A stretch of DNA of 25,959 nt from Alphaproteobacteria bacterium (GCA_024279075.1 JAJRRX010000265.1:1-25959), one strand, 5' to 3'; positions 15,948-25,373 are shown, counted from the stretch's first letter. Notes: generated from the sequence alone by a model not told the origin. Numbers and translations: made by a program.

Positions 15948-17891
15948 ATGACCGAAAAGCTTTACCCGCCGTCAAAAGAATTTGTCGCCAACGCGCATAT
16001 CAACGCAGCGCAATACAAAGAAATGTATGAAGCTTCGATTTCGGACCCTGAATCGTTTTGGGGTGAACAGGGCAAGCGGCTCGATTGGATCACGCCCTAT
16101 ACACGCGTTAAAAACACCACCTTTGAATACCCTGATGTGTCGATCAAGTGGTATGAAGATGGCGAGCTGAACGTATGTGCCAACTGCGTTGACCGCCATT
16201 TGGAAACCCGTGGGGACCAAGTTGCGATTATCTGGGAAGGCGACGAGCCGGATCAGAGTAAGAGCATAACCTACACCGAGCTACACGAGCGCGTGAGCAA
16301 ATTTGGCAATGTTCTCAAAGAGATGGGCGTTGGCAAGGGGGACCGTGTGGTGCTCTATATGCCGATGATCCCTGAGGCAGCCTATGCCATGCTGGCCTGC
16401 GCGCGCATCGGGGCCATCCACTCGATTGTGTTTGCCGGCTTCTCTGCTGAAGCACTGTCTAACCGGATTAATGCCTCTGAAGCCAAGGTGCTTGTCACCG
16501 CCGATTTTGCCCCGCGCGGCGGCCGCAAAACCCCGCTAAAAGCCAATGCCGATGCAGCGATGGCGAGTGTGAAACACGCCGCCAAAACCCTCGTCGTGGC
16601 CCGTACAGGGGATGAGGTTAACATGGTTGAAGGCCGCGATTTTTACCTACATGAGCTTGAAAAAACCGTTTCCGCTGACTGCCCCCCCGAGGTGATGAAC
16701 GCCGAAGACCCGCTCTTTATCCTCTACACCTCGGGCTCTACTGGCATGCCCAAAGGCGTGGTGCATAGCTCAGGTGGCTACCTGACTTACGCCGCGATGA
16801 CCCACCAATACACCTTTGATTATCACGATGGTGATATCTTCTGGTGCACGGCTGACGTGGGCTGGGTGACCGGCCACAGCTACATTATTTACGGCCCGCT
16901 GGCCAATGGTGCGACCACTGTGATGTTTGAAGGCGTGCCGACCTACCCAGATGCCAGCCGCTTTTGGCAGGTCTGCGACAAGCATAAGGTTAACCAGTTT
17001 TACACCGCGCCGACTGCGATTAGAGCGCTCATGGGCCAAGGCAATGAGTGGGTAGAAAAGGCGGACCTCTCCAGCCTCAAGCTCTTGGGCACCGTCGGCG
17101 AGCCGATCAATCCCGAAGCGTGGCATTGGTATAATGATGTGGTCGGCAAGGGCAAATGCCCGATTGTTGACACATGGTGGCAAACCGAAACCGGCGGCCA
17201 CCTGCTTACGCCCCTTCCCGGCGCAACGGCCACCAAGCCCGGCTCTGCCATGCGGCCATTCTTCGGCATTAAGCCGATCATTTTGGAGCCTGAATCCGGC
17301 AAGGAAATCTCCAGCACTGAGGCCTCCGGCGTGCTCTGCATCGCCGATAGCTGGCCCGGCCAAATGCGCACGGTATGGGGCGACCATGAGCGCTACATCT
17401 CGGCCTATTTTGCCGACTATAAGGGCTATTACTTCACCGGCGACGGCTGCAAGCGCGACGCGGATGGCGATTACTGGATCACTGGCCGTGTGGATGACGT
17501 GATCAACGTATCCGGCCACCGCATGGGCACCTCCGAGGTCGAAAGCGCGCTGGTGGCCCACAAAGCCGTGGCCGAAGCCGCCGTTGTTGGGTATCCGCAC
17601 GATATTAAAGGGCAGGGCATTTACGCCTATGTGACCCTGATGAACGGGGTGGAACCAACAGATGAGTTGCGCAAAGAGCTTGAAAAGTGGGTGCGCACCG
17701 AAATCGGCCCGATCGCCAAGCCAGACCTGCTGCAATGGGCCCCCGGCCTGCCCAAAACCCGCTCCGGCAAAATCATGCGCCGCATTCTGCGCAAGATCGC
17801 CGAGAATGATTACGGCAGCTTAGGCGACACCTCGACGCTGGCAGACCCATCGGTGGTGGACGAGCTGATTGAAAATCGGATGAACCGCTAA
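15948..17891 (+). CDS. acs: Acetyl-CoA synthetase (AMP-forming)
   Basis: A 647-residue acyl-adenylate-forming enzyme that converts acetate, ATP and CoA to acetyl-CoA through acetyl-AMP in the cytoplasm. The P-loop-like motif is [11 protein letters not shown] (260-270). The acetate-pocket stretch [10 protein letters not shown] lies near residues 405-414, with the Trp that restricts the pocket to small acids. [20 protein letters not shown] holds the hinge. The acetylation-regulated catalytic lysine is Lys608 in [13 protein letters not shown]. Length matches bacterial Acs (about 650). It is the last gene of the liv-type operon and ends at a strong terminator. Propionate or another short acid could also be a substrate. 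Its place behind an importer and opposite ScfR suggests it activates what the importer brings in; that is inference. Confidence 0.95.
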   Translation: MTEKLYPPSKEFVANAHINAAQYKEMYEASISDPESFWGEQGKRLDWITPYTRVKNTTFEYPDVSIKWYEDGELNVCANCVDRHLETRGDQVAIIWEGDEPDQSKSITYTELHERVSKFGNVLKEMGVGKGDRVVLYMPMIPEAAYAMLACARIGAIHSIVFAGFSAEALSNRINASEAKVLVTADFAPRGGRKTPLKANADAAMASVKHAAKTLVVARTGDEVNMVEGRDFYLHELEKTVSADCPPEVMNAEDPLFILYTSGSTGMPKGVVHSSGGYLTYAAMTHQYTFDYHDGDIFWCTADVGWVTGHSYIIYGPLANGATTVMFEGVPTYPDASRFWQVCDKHKVNQFYTAPTAIRALMGQGNEWVEKADLSSLKLLGTVGEPINPEAWHWYNDVVGKGKCPIVDTWWQTETGGHLLTPLPGATATKPGSAMRPFFGIKPIILEPESGKEISSTEASGVLCIADSWPGQMRTVWGDHERYISAYFADYKGYYFTGDGCKRDADGDYWITGRVDDVINVSGHRMGTSEVESALVAHKAVAEAAVVGYPHDIKGQGIYAYVTLMNGVEPTDELRKELEKWVRTEIGPIAKPDLLQWAPGLPKTRSGKIMRRILRKIAENDYGSLGDTSTLADPSVVDELIENRMNR

Positions 17892-17899
17892 GCCAAGCC

Positions 17900-17930
17900 G
17901 CCTGACGGGTGCCTACCCGTCAGGCTCTTT
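17900..17930 (+). terminator. Terminator after acs, between convergent operons
   Basis: GCCTGACGGGT (17900-17910) and ACCCGTCAGGC (17915-17925) form a perfect 11-base stem with a GCCT loop, followed by TCTTT. It lies 9 bases after the acs stop and 10 bases before the cbbO stop on the other strand, so it probably terminates transcription from the acs side and may also serve cbbO. Confidence 0.85.
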
Positions 17931-17939
17931 CGCCGCGAA

Positions 17940-20156
17940 TTATCGCGTGAGCGACATAAACAATTTGGGGAGCTTTTCGGGCAGGCTTTCCACGCGATCA
18001 ATCACGGTAAAGTTGTTTCGGCCAAAGATTTCGGCGACATAATCATCCGCATTCGGGTCGAGGCTGATGCAATAGGTGGTGACGCCTTTGCTGGCCAATT
18101 CGCTGACCGCGATATGGGTGTCATCTTGCAGGTATTTCGGGTCCGCGACGTCAATATCGTGTGGCTCGCCATCGGTTAGCACCAGAAGCAGGCGCTTTTC
18201 TTCCTTCCGGTTGGCAAGGTAGGCCCCTGCATGGCGCAGGGCGGCGCCCATGCGGGTGGAATAGCCCGCTTTCATGCCAGCAAGGCGGGCTTTGGGCGCA
18301 TCGCCCCACGGCTCTTTGAAGCCCTTGAAGTGGGAATAGCTAACCTCGTTACGGGTGTTGGAACTAAAGCCGCCAATCGCCAGTGGGTCGCCTAAAGCTT
18401 CTACGGAAGAGGCCAGAAGCGCCGTGGCTTCCTGCGAGAGTTGCAGAATGGTGCTTTCCGCGCCTTGCGGCACCTCGTTGATTGATTCCGAGAGGTCGAG
18501 CAGCAGCATCACGGCAATATCACGGCCATCTTTGACGTGGCTTTGCATGATGCGGGTGTCCGGCGTGGAGCCGATTCGATAATCAATGGCGGCGCGAATG
18601 GCGACATCCAGATCAAGGTCATCGCCCTCGTTCTGGTAGCGCACGCGCTTGCGTTGCTGGGGTTTTAACAGGTCGACGATCGCTTTAAGCTGGGTCAGCA
18701 GGCGCTGGTGTTTTTCCAGTAGCGTGTCGATCTCGGCCCCGTTGCCCTGCTCGGCCAAGCTTTCAAACACCGTCACCCAGTCGGGCCGGTAGCTTTGCAG
18801 CTGATAATCCCACTCGGGGTAAAAACGCGGCGGCAGAAGCCCGTCATCTTCCTCGTCAACCCGCGCCTGGGCACCGTGGTCAGAGTGAAAATCATCCTCT
18901 TCCTCGGCTTCCTCAAGGAACATCCAGAGATAGCGGTTATCATCGCGATAGCTAACTTCGGTATCCTCAAACCACACGTTGGGCTTACGAAAATCATGCT
19001 CGTAATTCTTGGCCAGCCAGCCAACGCCGAGGTCCACCGCCAGCTTGGGGTCGTGGGGGTCTGCCGCGAAGCGTTCACGGAATTTTTCGACGAATTCCAG
19101 CAAGGAAGGCTCGGTATAGCGGTGCGCGGGGTTGAGCATGGCGTAAGACAGCATCGCGAGCTTGTGCCGGATGCAGGCCCAGCCGGAGGGGCAAGAGCCA
19201 GGCACCGGAATGGGGTGCAGCGACACCCAGAGCTTGCGCAATCCGGGGTATTTTTGCATGGCAAGATGCTCAACGCGGGCATCTTCAAAGACTTCGATGG
19301 CGATGTGTTGAAACACGCTGAAGTTGTCAGCTAGCAGGGGCTTTGTCCACGCGCGGTGGGCCAGCATATGCGCGAGGAGGGCGTAGTAGCGGTCTATGCC
19401 TTTAACCGTGCCGAGGTCTTCGTAAACATCGGGGATGTGTAGCCCTTGCTGGTCATAATGCGGCTTGGGTTTGCGGTCGGTTTCCAGAGCTTCGGAATAG
19501 GGGCGGAAATCCTCGTCTGACTCGAAAAACGCGCGCTGAAACATGTGAAGCTGCCGCTCGGCATCCATGAAAAGCGTGCCGGAGCGCTGCTTGACCAGCA
19601 TCGCTTTGCTGTCCGCGCTTGTCAGGCTGAAATAGTCCGGCAGGCGGTGGGGGTAGTCGCGATAGACGTTCATGCCATACGCGACCCACGCCTGCACGGC
19701 GGGCAGCGAGAGCTGGGCGAAAAGATAGGGCGCGCGGGCCAGCAGCGGCGCGGTGCCGTCCTTCGCCTCGGCCACCATTTTGCGGATCATGCGGAGCCAG
19801 ATGCGGAGGAGGTCGGCATTATCGAGCCGCCGCGCGACCTGCGCCAGCGTGCCGAGAAACGGGCCGATAGAGCCACGCACGGCTTCCTTGGAGAGCAGGG
19901 TGCAGATATCGGCGACCTCGGGCAGAATGGCTGTATCAGAATGCTTCACGACTTCCGGCATTTCATCGAGGTAATAAAGCGGCAGTTCAATGCCTCGGCC
20001 CAGCGCGCAGACTACATCGGTGCCCGCAAGCCACGCATGCAGCGCGTCCTCGTCCATCACAGCTTGCGCACGGCCCAGCGCCGCTTCAAAGATCGCGTCG
20101 ATCTTGGAAACGGTGCAATTGAGCCGGTCACGCCAGATTTGGGCCTCAGGTTCCAT
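17940..20156 (-). CDS. cbbO: CbbO-type RuBisCO activase adaptor with VWA domain
   Basis: A 738-residue protein of the CbbO/NorD family. A long helical N-terminal region is followed by an acidic linker (about residues 405-425, EEAEEEDDFHSDHG) and a C-terminal von Willebrand A domain. The metal-ion site is complete: DLSES at 554-558, Thr634 in STRMGAAL and Asp662 in LTDGEPHD. In CbbQO activases the CbbO VWA domain binds RuBisCO while the CbbQ hexamer remodels it to remove inhibitory sugar phosphates. The start ATG directly follows the cbbQ stop (TAAATG), so expression is coupled. NorD is the alternative name for relatives beside nitric oxide reductase genes, but RuBisCO next door decides for CbbO. 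Confidence 0.9.
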   Translation of the reverse strand: MEPEAQIWRDRLNCTVSKIDAIFEAALGRAQAVMDEDALHAWLAGTDVVCALGRGIELPLYYLDEMPEVVKHSDTAILPEVADICTLLSKEAVRGSIGPFLGTLAQVARRLDNADLLRIWLRMIRKMVAEAKDGTAPLLARAPYLFAQLSLPAVQAWVAYGMNVYRDYPHRLPDYFSLTSADSKAMLVKQRSGTLFMDAERQLHMFQRAFFESDEDFRPYSEALETDRKPKPHYDQQGLHIPDVYEDLGTVKGIDRYYALLAHMLAHRAWTKPLLADNFSVFQHIAIEVFEDARVEHLAMQKYPGLRKLWVSLHPIPVPGSCPSGWACIRHKLAMLSYAMLNPAHRYTEPSLLEFVEKFRERFAADPHDPKLAVDLGVGWLAKNYEHDFRKPNVWFEDTEVSYRDDNRYLWMFLEEAEEEDDFHSDHGAQARVDEEDDGLLPPRFYPEWDYQLQSYRPDWVTVFESLAEQGNGAEIDTLLEKHQRLLTQLKAIVDLLKPQQRKRVRYQNEGDDLDLDVAIRAAIDYRIGSTPDTRIMQSHVKDGRDIAVMLLLDLSESINEVPQGAESTILQLSQEATALLASSVEALGDPLAIGGFSSNTRNEVSYSHFKGFKEPWGDAPKARLAGMKAGYSTRMGAALRHAGAYLANRKEEKRLLLVLTDGEPHDIDVADPKYLQDDTHIAVSELASKGVTTYCISLDPNADDYVAEIFGRNNFTVIDRVESLPEKLPKLFMSLTR

Positions 20157-20960
20157 TTATCCGATGATCATCTCAACGGCGGCATCCAGCGTGGCGCGGA
20201 TGTCGGCGTCGTCGGTCAGCGGGCGCACCATGGCCATTTTGCAGGCCTCCACAGGGGCAATGCCGCCCTTAATCAGCATAGCGCCATAGACCAGCAGGCG
20301 AGTGGAAATGCCCTCGTCAATGCCGTGGCCCTTCAGGTTGCGGGCCTTGTGGGCGATCTCGACGAGCTTCAGCGCCGTGGCCTCTTCCACCCCGCCTTCG
20401 CGGGCGACAATCGCGGCTTCATCTGAGGCCTCGGGATAGTCAAAATCAAGCGCCGTGAAGCGTTGCTTGGTGGACTGCTTGAGGTCTTTCATCAGGCTTT
20501 GGTAGCCTGGGTTATAGGAAATCACGAGTTGGAAATCGGGGTGGGCCTCTAGCAGCTCGCCCTTTTTATCCAGCGGGAGAACGCGGCGATGATCTGTGAG
20601 CGGGTGGATAACCACGGTGGTGTCTTGGCGGGCTTCCACCACCTCGTCAAGGTAGCAAATCGCGCCAATGCGCGCCGCAACGGTCAAAGGGCCATCTTGC
20701 CAATTGGTGCCATTTTCATCGAGCAGGAAGCGGCCAACGAGGTCCGCTGCCGTCATGTCCTCGTTACAGGCCACGGTGATCAGCGGCTTGCCGAGCTTCC
20801 AGGCCATATATTCCACAAAGCGGGATTTACCGCAGCCCGTGGGGCCTTTGACCATCACTGGTAGGCGGGCGGCATAGGCGGCTTGGTAAAGCTCTATTTC
20901 CGCGCCGGTGGCATGGTAAAACGGTTCGGTTTGGATGGTGAATTGCTGCGCGTCGGTCAT
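20157..20960 (-). CDS. cbbQ: CbbQ-type AAA+ RuBisCO activase ATPase
   Basis: A 267-residue MoxR/CbbQ-family AAA+ ATPase that works as a ring with CbbO to reactivate inhibited RuBisCO. Walker A is GPTGCGKS (39-46), Walker B is ICYLDEV (101-107), sensor 1 is Asn150 in VISYNPGY and arginines follow at TKQRF (164-168). Length is normal for CbbQ. An AGGGGA ribosome site lies just upstream on the minus strand (about 20967-20972). It is separated from cbbM by 91 bases that hold two hairpins. Pairing with a form II enzyme makes this the Q2O2-type activase described in chemolithoautotrophs. Confidence 0.93.
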   Translation of the reverse strand: MTDAQQFTIQTEPFYHATGAEIELYQAAYAARLPVMVKGPTGCGKSRFVEYMAWKLGKPLITVACNEDMTAADLVGRFLLDENGTNWQDGPLTVAARIGAICYLDEVVEARQDTTVVIHPLTDHRRVLPLDKKGELLEAHPDFQLVISYNPGYQSLMKDLKQSTKQRFTALDFDYPEASDEAAIVAREGGVEEATALKLVEIAHKARNLKGHGIDEGISTRLLVYGAMLIKGGIAPVEACKMAMVRPLTDDADIRATLDAAVEMIIG

Positions 20961-20981
20961 TGGATTTCCCCTGATCTTTAT

Positions 20982-21003
20982 AAAAAAGCCAAGCGCCTTG
21001 GCT
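20982..21003 (-). terminator. Terminator-like hairpin between cbbM and cbbQ
   Basis: Read on the minus strand, AGCCAAG and CTTGGCT (20997-21003 and 20987-20993) form a 7-base stem with a 3-base loop, followed by a T-run (the A-run 20982-20987 on the plus strand). It has all parts of an intrinsic terminator and lies inside the cbb operon. Confidence 0.75.
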
Positions 21004-21018
21004 CATTAATAAAGGTCG

Positions 21019-21044
21019 CCTGCGCCGCTGATAAGCGGCGCAGG
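21019..21044 (-). terminator. Strong stem-loop directly downstream of cbbM
   Basis: CCTGCGCCGCT (21019-21029) and AGCGGCGCAGG (21034-21044) form a perfect 11-base stem with a 4-base loop, 7 bases past the cbbM stop. It has no T-run of its own. It probably blocks 3' exonucleases on the cbbM message and works with the second hairpin at 20982-21003 to limit read-through into cbbQO. Confidence 0.7.
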
Positions 21045-21051
21045 GATATGC

Positions 21052-22437
21052 CTATTTGTGTGCGCCGAGCTTCTCGCGCCAATCCGGATAAATCGCATCC
21101 GCATCAGAAGCAAACGACGAGAACGCGCCTGCCAGCTCCGGGTGCTCTTTGGCGTATTCAACCAAATCCACACCTTCTTGCCAAGCCTCATAAGACTGGC
21201 GCAGCGATTTAGCGCCTGCCACAATGCCGTCTTTATGGCCCAAAGCGCCGCCGCCGGAGGTTTGGATCACGTTACAGTGGCCGAGGTTATCAAAGAAGCC
21301 GGGCAGGCGCAGGGCGTTCATGCCGCCGGAAATGATCGGCGCGGTGGGCTTCATGCGCTCCCATGGCTGGGTGTAGTGGGTGCCAACGGAAACATCGTCA
21401 ATCAGCACGTCAGCGAGCACGGTGTCGGAGTTATAGCCCTCCATTTTGCCAAAGCCCATGGTGCCTGTGTGAATGCCCGAAGAGCCGGCCATACGTGCCC
21501 ATTTCATGTGGGCAAGTGCTGTGTAACCACGGTTGCTCTCTTCGCCCGTAACCATGCCGTGGCCCGCACGGTGATAGTGGATAAACTGGTTGCTAAAGTG
21601 GCGGCGCGCGGTGGTAACCATGCCTGTGCCACCTACAAAACCGTCAACCAAAAGCGCTACGTTTTCGGCCATGCTGCCGAACTGCTCCAGCACATATTCG
21701 CCACGGGCCAGCATTTCATCATGGCTATCAGCGGTGATGTTGGCCGAGAAAATCTTGCCTTGGCCGGTTTCGTCCATCGCGCGCTTCATGGCGTCTACGA
21801 CTAGCGGAATGCTTTCCCGCATTGGGGCGTAAACTTGGTTGCCCTGTGGCTCGTCATTTTTAATAAAGTCGCCGCCGAGCCAGAACTGGTAGCAGGCATC
21901 CGCAAATGGTTTAGGCCGCAGGCCGAGCTTTGGCTTGATGATTGTACCCACAACCATGCCGCCATTCTCAAGTGGACGGCCCAGAATGCGCCACATGTCC
22001 TGAATGCCCTTGGAAGGACCGTCAAACAGGCGCAGGAAGTTTGGCGGCACGAAGAAGTCGAGCAGCTTGGCATATTCAACGTCGCCCATGGCTTGGTTGT
22101 TGCCGATCATACATGTCATCAGCGAAACCACCATGGCGCGGCCATCGGTTATGTTACGGTCAAACAGGTCAATCGGAAAAGCGACCTTCATTAGCTCTTT
22201 TTCTTCGTCAACAGCGTAGCAGATCGCATCAAGGCCCATGGCGAAGTCATCAGTAGTGGTGGTGGCCACATTGGTGCCTGTTGAGCTTTCGGCGCAAAAA
22301 TGTGCGGCGGTGCCAACATAGTCAAAGAAACCAGCGGCGGGCTTCATTTTGTACGCGGCGAGCACGTGCTTGCCATTGGCAATCAGGTCCTCTTCCTTGA
22401 GCGTCAGATCGCTATAACGGCTTGTTTGGTCTAGCAT
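21052..22437 (-). CDS. cbbM: Form II ribulose-1,5-bisphosphate carboxylase/oxygenase
   Basis: A 461-residue form II RuBisCO, close in length and sequence to the Rhodospirillum rubrum enzyme; form II has no small subunit. It fixes CO2 onto ribulose bisphosphate in the cytoplasm. The catalytic Lys168 is in [13 protein letters not shown], the carbamylated Lys193 with metal ligands Asp195 and Glu196 is in [14 protein letters not shown], the phosphate/metal-site His289 and Arg290 are in HYHRAGHG, and loop 6 Lys331 is in [10 protein letters not shown]. All active-site groups are therefore present, and it is not a RuBisCO-like protein. A GGGAG ribosome site precedes the ATG. It leads cbbMQO and is divergent from cbbR. 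Form II enzymes favour high CO2 and low O2. Phosphoribulokinase and other Calvin genes are not in the window. Confidence 0.97.
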   Translation of the reverse strand: MLDQTSRYSDLTLKEEDLIANGKHVLAAYKMKPAAGFFDYVGTAAHFCAESSTGTNVATTTTDDFAMGLDAICYAVDEEKELMKVAFPIDLFDRNITDGRAMVVSLMTCMIGNNQAMGDVEYAKLLDFFVPPNFLRLFDGPSKGIQDMWRILGRPLENGGMVVGTIIKPKLGLRPKPFADACYQFWLGGDFIKNDEPQGNQVYAPMRESIPLVVDAMKRAMDETGQGKIFSANITADSHDEMLARGEYVLEQFGSMAENVALLVDGFVGGTGMVTTARRHFSNQFIHYHRAGHGMVTGEESNRGYTALAHMKWARMAGSSGIHTGTMGFGKMEGYNSDTVLADVLIDDVSVGTHYTQPWERMKPTAPIISGGMNALRLPGFFDNLGHCNVIQTSGGGALGHKDGIVAGAKSLRQSYEAWQEGVDLVEYAKEHPELAGAFSSFASDADAIYPDWREKLGAHK

Positions 22438-22539
22438 GTTTTTCTCCCTTAACAGTGCTGATTCGATATCTTCAAGAATTCTGATATGTTTTTAGGGGGA
22501 GGCCGTTATAGAGTAAAATTGATTGTTTCTATTGCTTGC

Positions 22540-22554
22540 ATAGATATTATCTAT
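22540..22554. promoter_or_regulatory. Candidate CbbR (LysR-type) binding site in the cbbM-cbbR divergent region
   Basis: ATAGATA-T-TATCTAT is a perfect interrupted palindrome with the T-N11-A form (T22541, A22553) of LysR-regulator boxes. It lies 103 bases upstream of the cbbM start and only 12 bases before the chosen cbbR ATG. It overlaps TATTAT (22545-22550), which with TTGTTT (22523-22528) could be the cbbR promoter. Binding could activate cbbM and repress cbbR. Confidence 0.6.
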
Positions 22555-22565
22555 ATATTGACAGG

Positions 22566-23483
22566 ATGACCGAGCTTACCCACAGCAATATCGCCCAAAG
22601 CCTCACCCTGCGGCAGCTGCAAATATTCGAGGCTGTGGTGCGCCTAAAGGGCTATACCAAGGCCGCCGAGGCCTTGCACCTCTCGCAACCCACTGTCTCG
22701 ATGCAGATCAAAAAACTATGTGAAACCTTAGGCTTACCGCTTTTGGAGCAGGTCGGGCGGCAGGTCCACCCCACCGCCGCTGGCCGTGATGTTTACACCA
22801 CTGCGCAGGAAATCCTTGGCGGCGTTGTGGCGTTAGAAGACATGGCCTCGGCCCATCACGGGGTCATAAAAGGCGACCTCAGCCTCGCCGTGATCACCTC
22901 CGCCACGTACTTTATGCCGCACCTTTTGGGCGCGTTTATCAACCGCCACCCTGATTTGCGGCCTCGCCTGACCATCACCAACCGCGCCAAGGTGCTGGAG
23001 CGGTTGCGCTCAAATCAAGATGATTTGCTGATCATGGGGCAGGTGCCAAAGGAAATAGCGGTGGAGGCCCACCCGTTTATTGACAACGAAATGATGGTGG
23101 TTGCGCCGCCTTCTCACCCCCTGCTCGGGCAAAAAAACATCACCCTCGCGCAGCTCGCAAAGGAGCGCTTTCTGGTCCGCGAACCCGGCTCCGGCACCCG
23201 CCTTGCCGTGGACCGCATGTTTGCCGAGCACCACGTTTCCATCGAACCATTCATGGAGCTGGGCAGCGCCGAGGCCATCAAGCAAGGCGTGCTGGCGGGG
23301 CTAGGAATTTCGGTGCTATCCAAACGCAACATCGCGCTGGAGCTGGAAAACGGCCATATCGCGGTGCTGGACGCGGCCCATTTCCCGCTGGTGCGCCGCT
23401 GGTATGCGGTGCATTTGCGCGGCAAAAAGCTCTCCCTCGCCGCGCGCTCGTTTTTGGAGTTTATCCTAACCGAAGCCCCCTAG
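22566..23483 (+). CDS. cbbR: LysR-type regulator of the RuBisCO operon
   Basis: A 305-residue LysR-family protein. The winged helix-turn-helix lies at about residues 12-70 (LTLRQLQIFEAVVRLKGYTKAA then LSQPTVSMQIKKL), and the substrate-binding-like effector domain runs from about 95 to 300. The divergent position next to cbbM identifies it as CbbR, which in other bacteria activates cbb genes in response to ribulose bisphosphate and related metabolites. I prefer the ATG at 22566 over an in-frame TTG at 22536, because the latter runs through the palindrome. No good Shine-Dalgarno sequence is present, so the mRNA may have a very short leader. The stop overlaps the convergent mscS stop by 4 bases. 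Confidence 0.88.
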   Translation: MTELTHSNIAQSLTLRQLQIFEAVVRLKGYTKAAEALHLSQPTVSMQIKKLCETLGLPLLEQVGRQVHPTAAGRDVYTTAQEILGGVVALEDMASAHHGVIKGDLSLAVITSATYFMPHLLGAFINRHPDLRPRLTITNRAKVLERLRSNQDDLLIMGQVPKEIAVEAHPFIDNEMMVVAPPSHPLLGQKNITLAQLAKERFLVREPGSGTRLAVDRMFAEHHVSIEPFMELGSAEAIKQGVLAGLGISVLSKRNIALELENGHIAVLDAAHFPLVRRWYAVHLRGKKLSLAARSFLEFILTEAP

Positions 23484-24277
23484 CCTTTGGCCACAATATG
23501 CACCGAGGTCGGGAACGGAATGTCAATTTTTTGTCGATCAAATTCTTCCTTGATCTCGCGTAGCATGGCAAATTTCATGTTCCAGAAATCATCGGCCATC
23601 GCCCAAACCCGAATGGTGAAATCAACCGAGCTATCGCCGAGATTAGTAACTTTCACAAACGGCGCGGGGTCACTCAGGGCGCGCTCATCGGCCTCAATCA
23701 CCTTACACAGGGCGGCCTCGGCTTTTTTCAGGTCGGTGTCATATGAAACGCCGATGACAATATCGCAGCGGCGGCGGTCATAATACGAGTAGTTTTTGAT
23801 CGAAGACGCCCAGATATCGCCATTAGGAATGGTGATTTGGACGTTGTCAGAGGTCGCGATTTCGGTGGTAAACAGCGTGATCGCCTTCACCGTGCCGGAA
23901 TGGCCGCCCACATCAACATAATCGCCGATTTTGAAGGGCCGGAAGCCCAGCAGCATCACCCCCGCCGCGAGGTTGGAAAGCGTGCCTTGCAGAGCCAAGC
24001 CAATGGCGAGGCCAGCGGCACCGAGCAGAGCCACGAGCGAGGTGGTCTGGATACCAAAGCGCGAGAGCACAAACACAATCGCGATGGCTAGAATGGCGTA
24101 TTTTGCGAGGCTGGCGAGGAACAGGAAGAGCGTGTCGTCCAGCTCCTCGTATTTTAGGCCCATCTTGTTGATCTGCCGTTTGGCGACGCCCGAAACCCAG
24201 AAAGCGCCGATCATAATGGCCGCGGCTATTACCACGTTCAGGCCAAGTTGAAGATACCAGTCTAAGTCATCAAACAT
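23480..24277 (-). CDS. Small-conductance mechanosensitive channel, MscS family
   Basis: A 265-residue minimal MscS channel that opens under membrane tension to release solutes after hypo-osmotic shock. Three hydrophobic segments are visible (about 10-31, 48-70 and 78-112). The third is the glycine/alanine-rich pore helix [23 protein letters not shown], followed by the beta-domain start [19 protein letters not shown] and [20 protein letters not shown]. The length is close to E. coli MscS (286). The start ATG lies inside the end of aroC (8-base overlap), so it is probably translated from the aroC message. The stop overlaps the cbbR stop. Confidence 0.92.
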   Translation of the reverse strand: MFDDLDWYLQLGLNVVIAAAIMIGAFWVSGVAKRQINKMGLKYEELDDTLFLFLASLAKYAILAIAIVFVLSRFGIQTTSLVALLGAAGLAIGLALQGTLSNLAAGVMLLGFRPFKIGDYVDVGGHSGTVKAITLFTTEIATSDNVQITIPNGDIWASSIKNYSYYDRRRCDIVIGVSYDTDLKKAEAALCKVIEADERALSDPAPFVKVTNLGDSSVDFTIRVWAMADDFWNMKFAMLREIKEEFDRQKIDIPFPTSVHIVAKG

Positions 24278-25373
24278 CTATTTTTCCTTGGTTAGTTCCG
24301 ATTTGCCCACGATGGAGCAGGAGGTGGTCAAGTATCACACAGGCCATCATCGCTTCGCCCACGGGCACGGCGCGGATGCCCACACAGGGGTCATGCCGCC
24401 CTTTGGTGATCAGCTTTATCTCGCGGCCATCTTTGGTGACAGTCTTGCGCGGGGTGAGGATGGAGCTGGTCGGCTTCACCGCAAAACGGCAGACAACATC
24501 CTGCCCCGTGCTAATGCCCCCCAAAATCCCGCCCGCGTGGTTGGAGCTAAATTCGACCCCATCCGGCCCCATGCGCATTTCGTCGGCGTTTTCCACGCCC
24601 GTGAGCATGGCCGCACTCATCCCCGCACCAATTTCCACTGCTTTCACAGCGTTGATAGACATCATCGCCGCAGCAATATCCGTATCCAGCTTGGCATAAA
24701 CCGGAGCACCTAGCCCCGCAGGCACGCCCGACGCAACCACCTCAATAACCGCGCCAACCGAGTTATGATCTTTACGTAAGCCATCCAGATACCCCGCCCA
24801 ATCCTCGGCGGCCTCGGCATCGGGCACCCAAAACGGGTTGCGCTCTATTTCATCCCAGTCAAAGCGCGCACGGTCGATTTTCCGGTCGCCTATCTGCACC
24901 ATATAGCCCTTGATTTTAACATCCCCAAGCAGGGCCGAGATGGCTGCGCGCGCAAGGCCACCCGCTGCCACACGCGCCGCCGTTTCGCGTGCGCTAGAGC
25001 GTCCGCCGCCACGGTAATCTCGGTTTCCGTATTTGGTGAAATAGGTATAGTCCGCATGGCCGGGCCGGAAGCTCTGGGCGATCTCACCATAATCTTTCGA
25101 GCGCTGGTCGGTATTGCGGATCATCAGCTGCACCGGCGTCCCCGTGGTTTTGCCCTCAAACACGCCAGACAAAATTTCCACCTCGTCAGCCTCTTGCCGC
25201 TGGGTGGTATACTTATTCTGCCCCGGTTTCCTTTTATCCAGCCACTGCTGAAGCATGGCCGCATCCACCGGCACATTGGGCGGGCAGCCGTCTACCGTCG
25301 CGCCCAGCGCTGGCCCGTGGCTTTCGCCCCATGTGGTGACCCGAAACAAATGGCCAAAGCTGTTCATTGACAT
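24270..25373 (-). CDS. aroC: Chorismate synthase
   Basis: A 367-residue FMN-dependent chorismate synthase. It converts 5-enolpyruvylshikimate 3-phosphate to chorismate, the last common step to aromatic amino acids, folates and quinones. Family signatures are [18 protein letters not shown] (16-33), [10 protein letters not shown] (102-111) and [11 protein letters not shown] (121-131). Length is normal. The start [20 protein letters not shown] has an AAGGGAG site seven bases upstream. The last codons overlap the mscS start. It is an ordinary housekeeping gene that marks the end of the accessory region. Confidence 0.97.
   Translation of the reverse strand: MSMNSFGHLFRVTTWGESHGPALGATVDGCPPNVPVDAAMLQQWLDKRKPGQNKYTTQRQEADEVEILSGVFEGKTTGTPVQLMIRNTDQRSKDYGEIAQSFRPGHADYTYFTKYGNRDYRGGGRSSARETAARVAAGGLARAAISALLGDVKIKGYMVQIGDRKIDRARFDWDEIERNPFWVPDAEAAEDWAGYLDGLRKDHNSVGAVIEVVASGVPAGLGAPVYAKLDTDIAAAMMSINAVKAVEIGAGMSAAMLTGVENADEMRMGPDGVEFSSNHAGGILGGISTGQDVVCRFAVKPTSSILTPRKTVTKDGREIKLITKGRHDPCVGIRAVPVGEAMMACVILDHLLLHRGQIGTNQGKIDV

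Noticed and set aside
16770..17735. 321-codon minus-strand open frame opposite acs
   Set aside because: Low-complexity shadow of acs; no family resemblance.
17940..20960. NorQ/NorD nitric oxide reductase accessory genes
   Set aside because: Same families, but adjacency and operon structure with cbbM and the absence of norCB support CbbQ/CbbO.
22536..22565. TTG start for cbbR, adding 10 residues
   Set aside because: It would place the coding start across the LysR-type palindrome and adds residues not typical of CbbR; the ATG at 22566 is preferred, though not proven.
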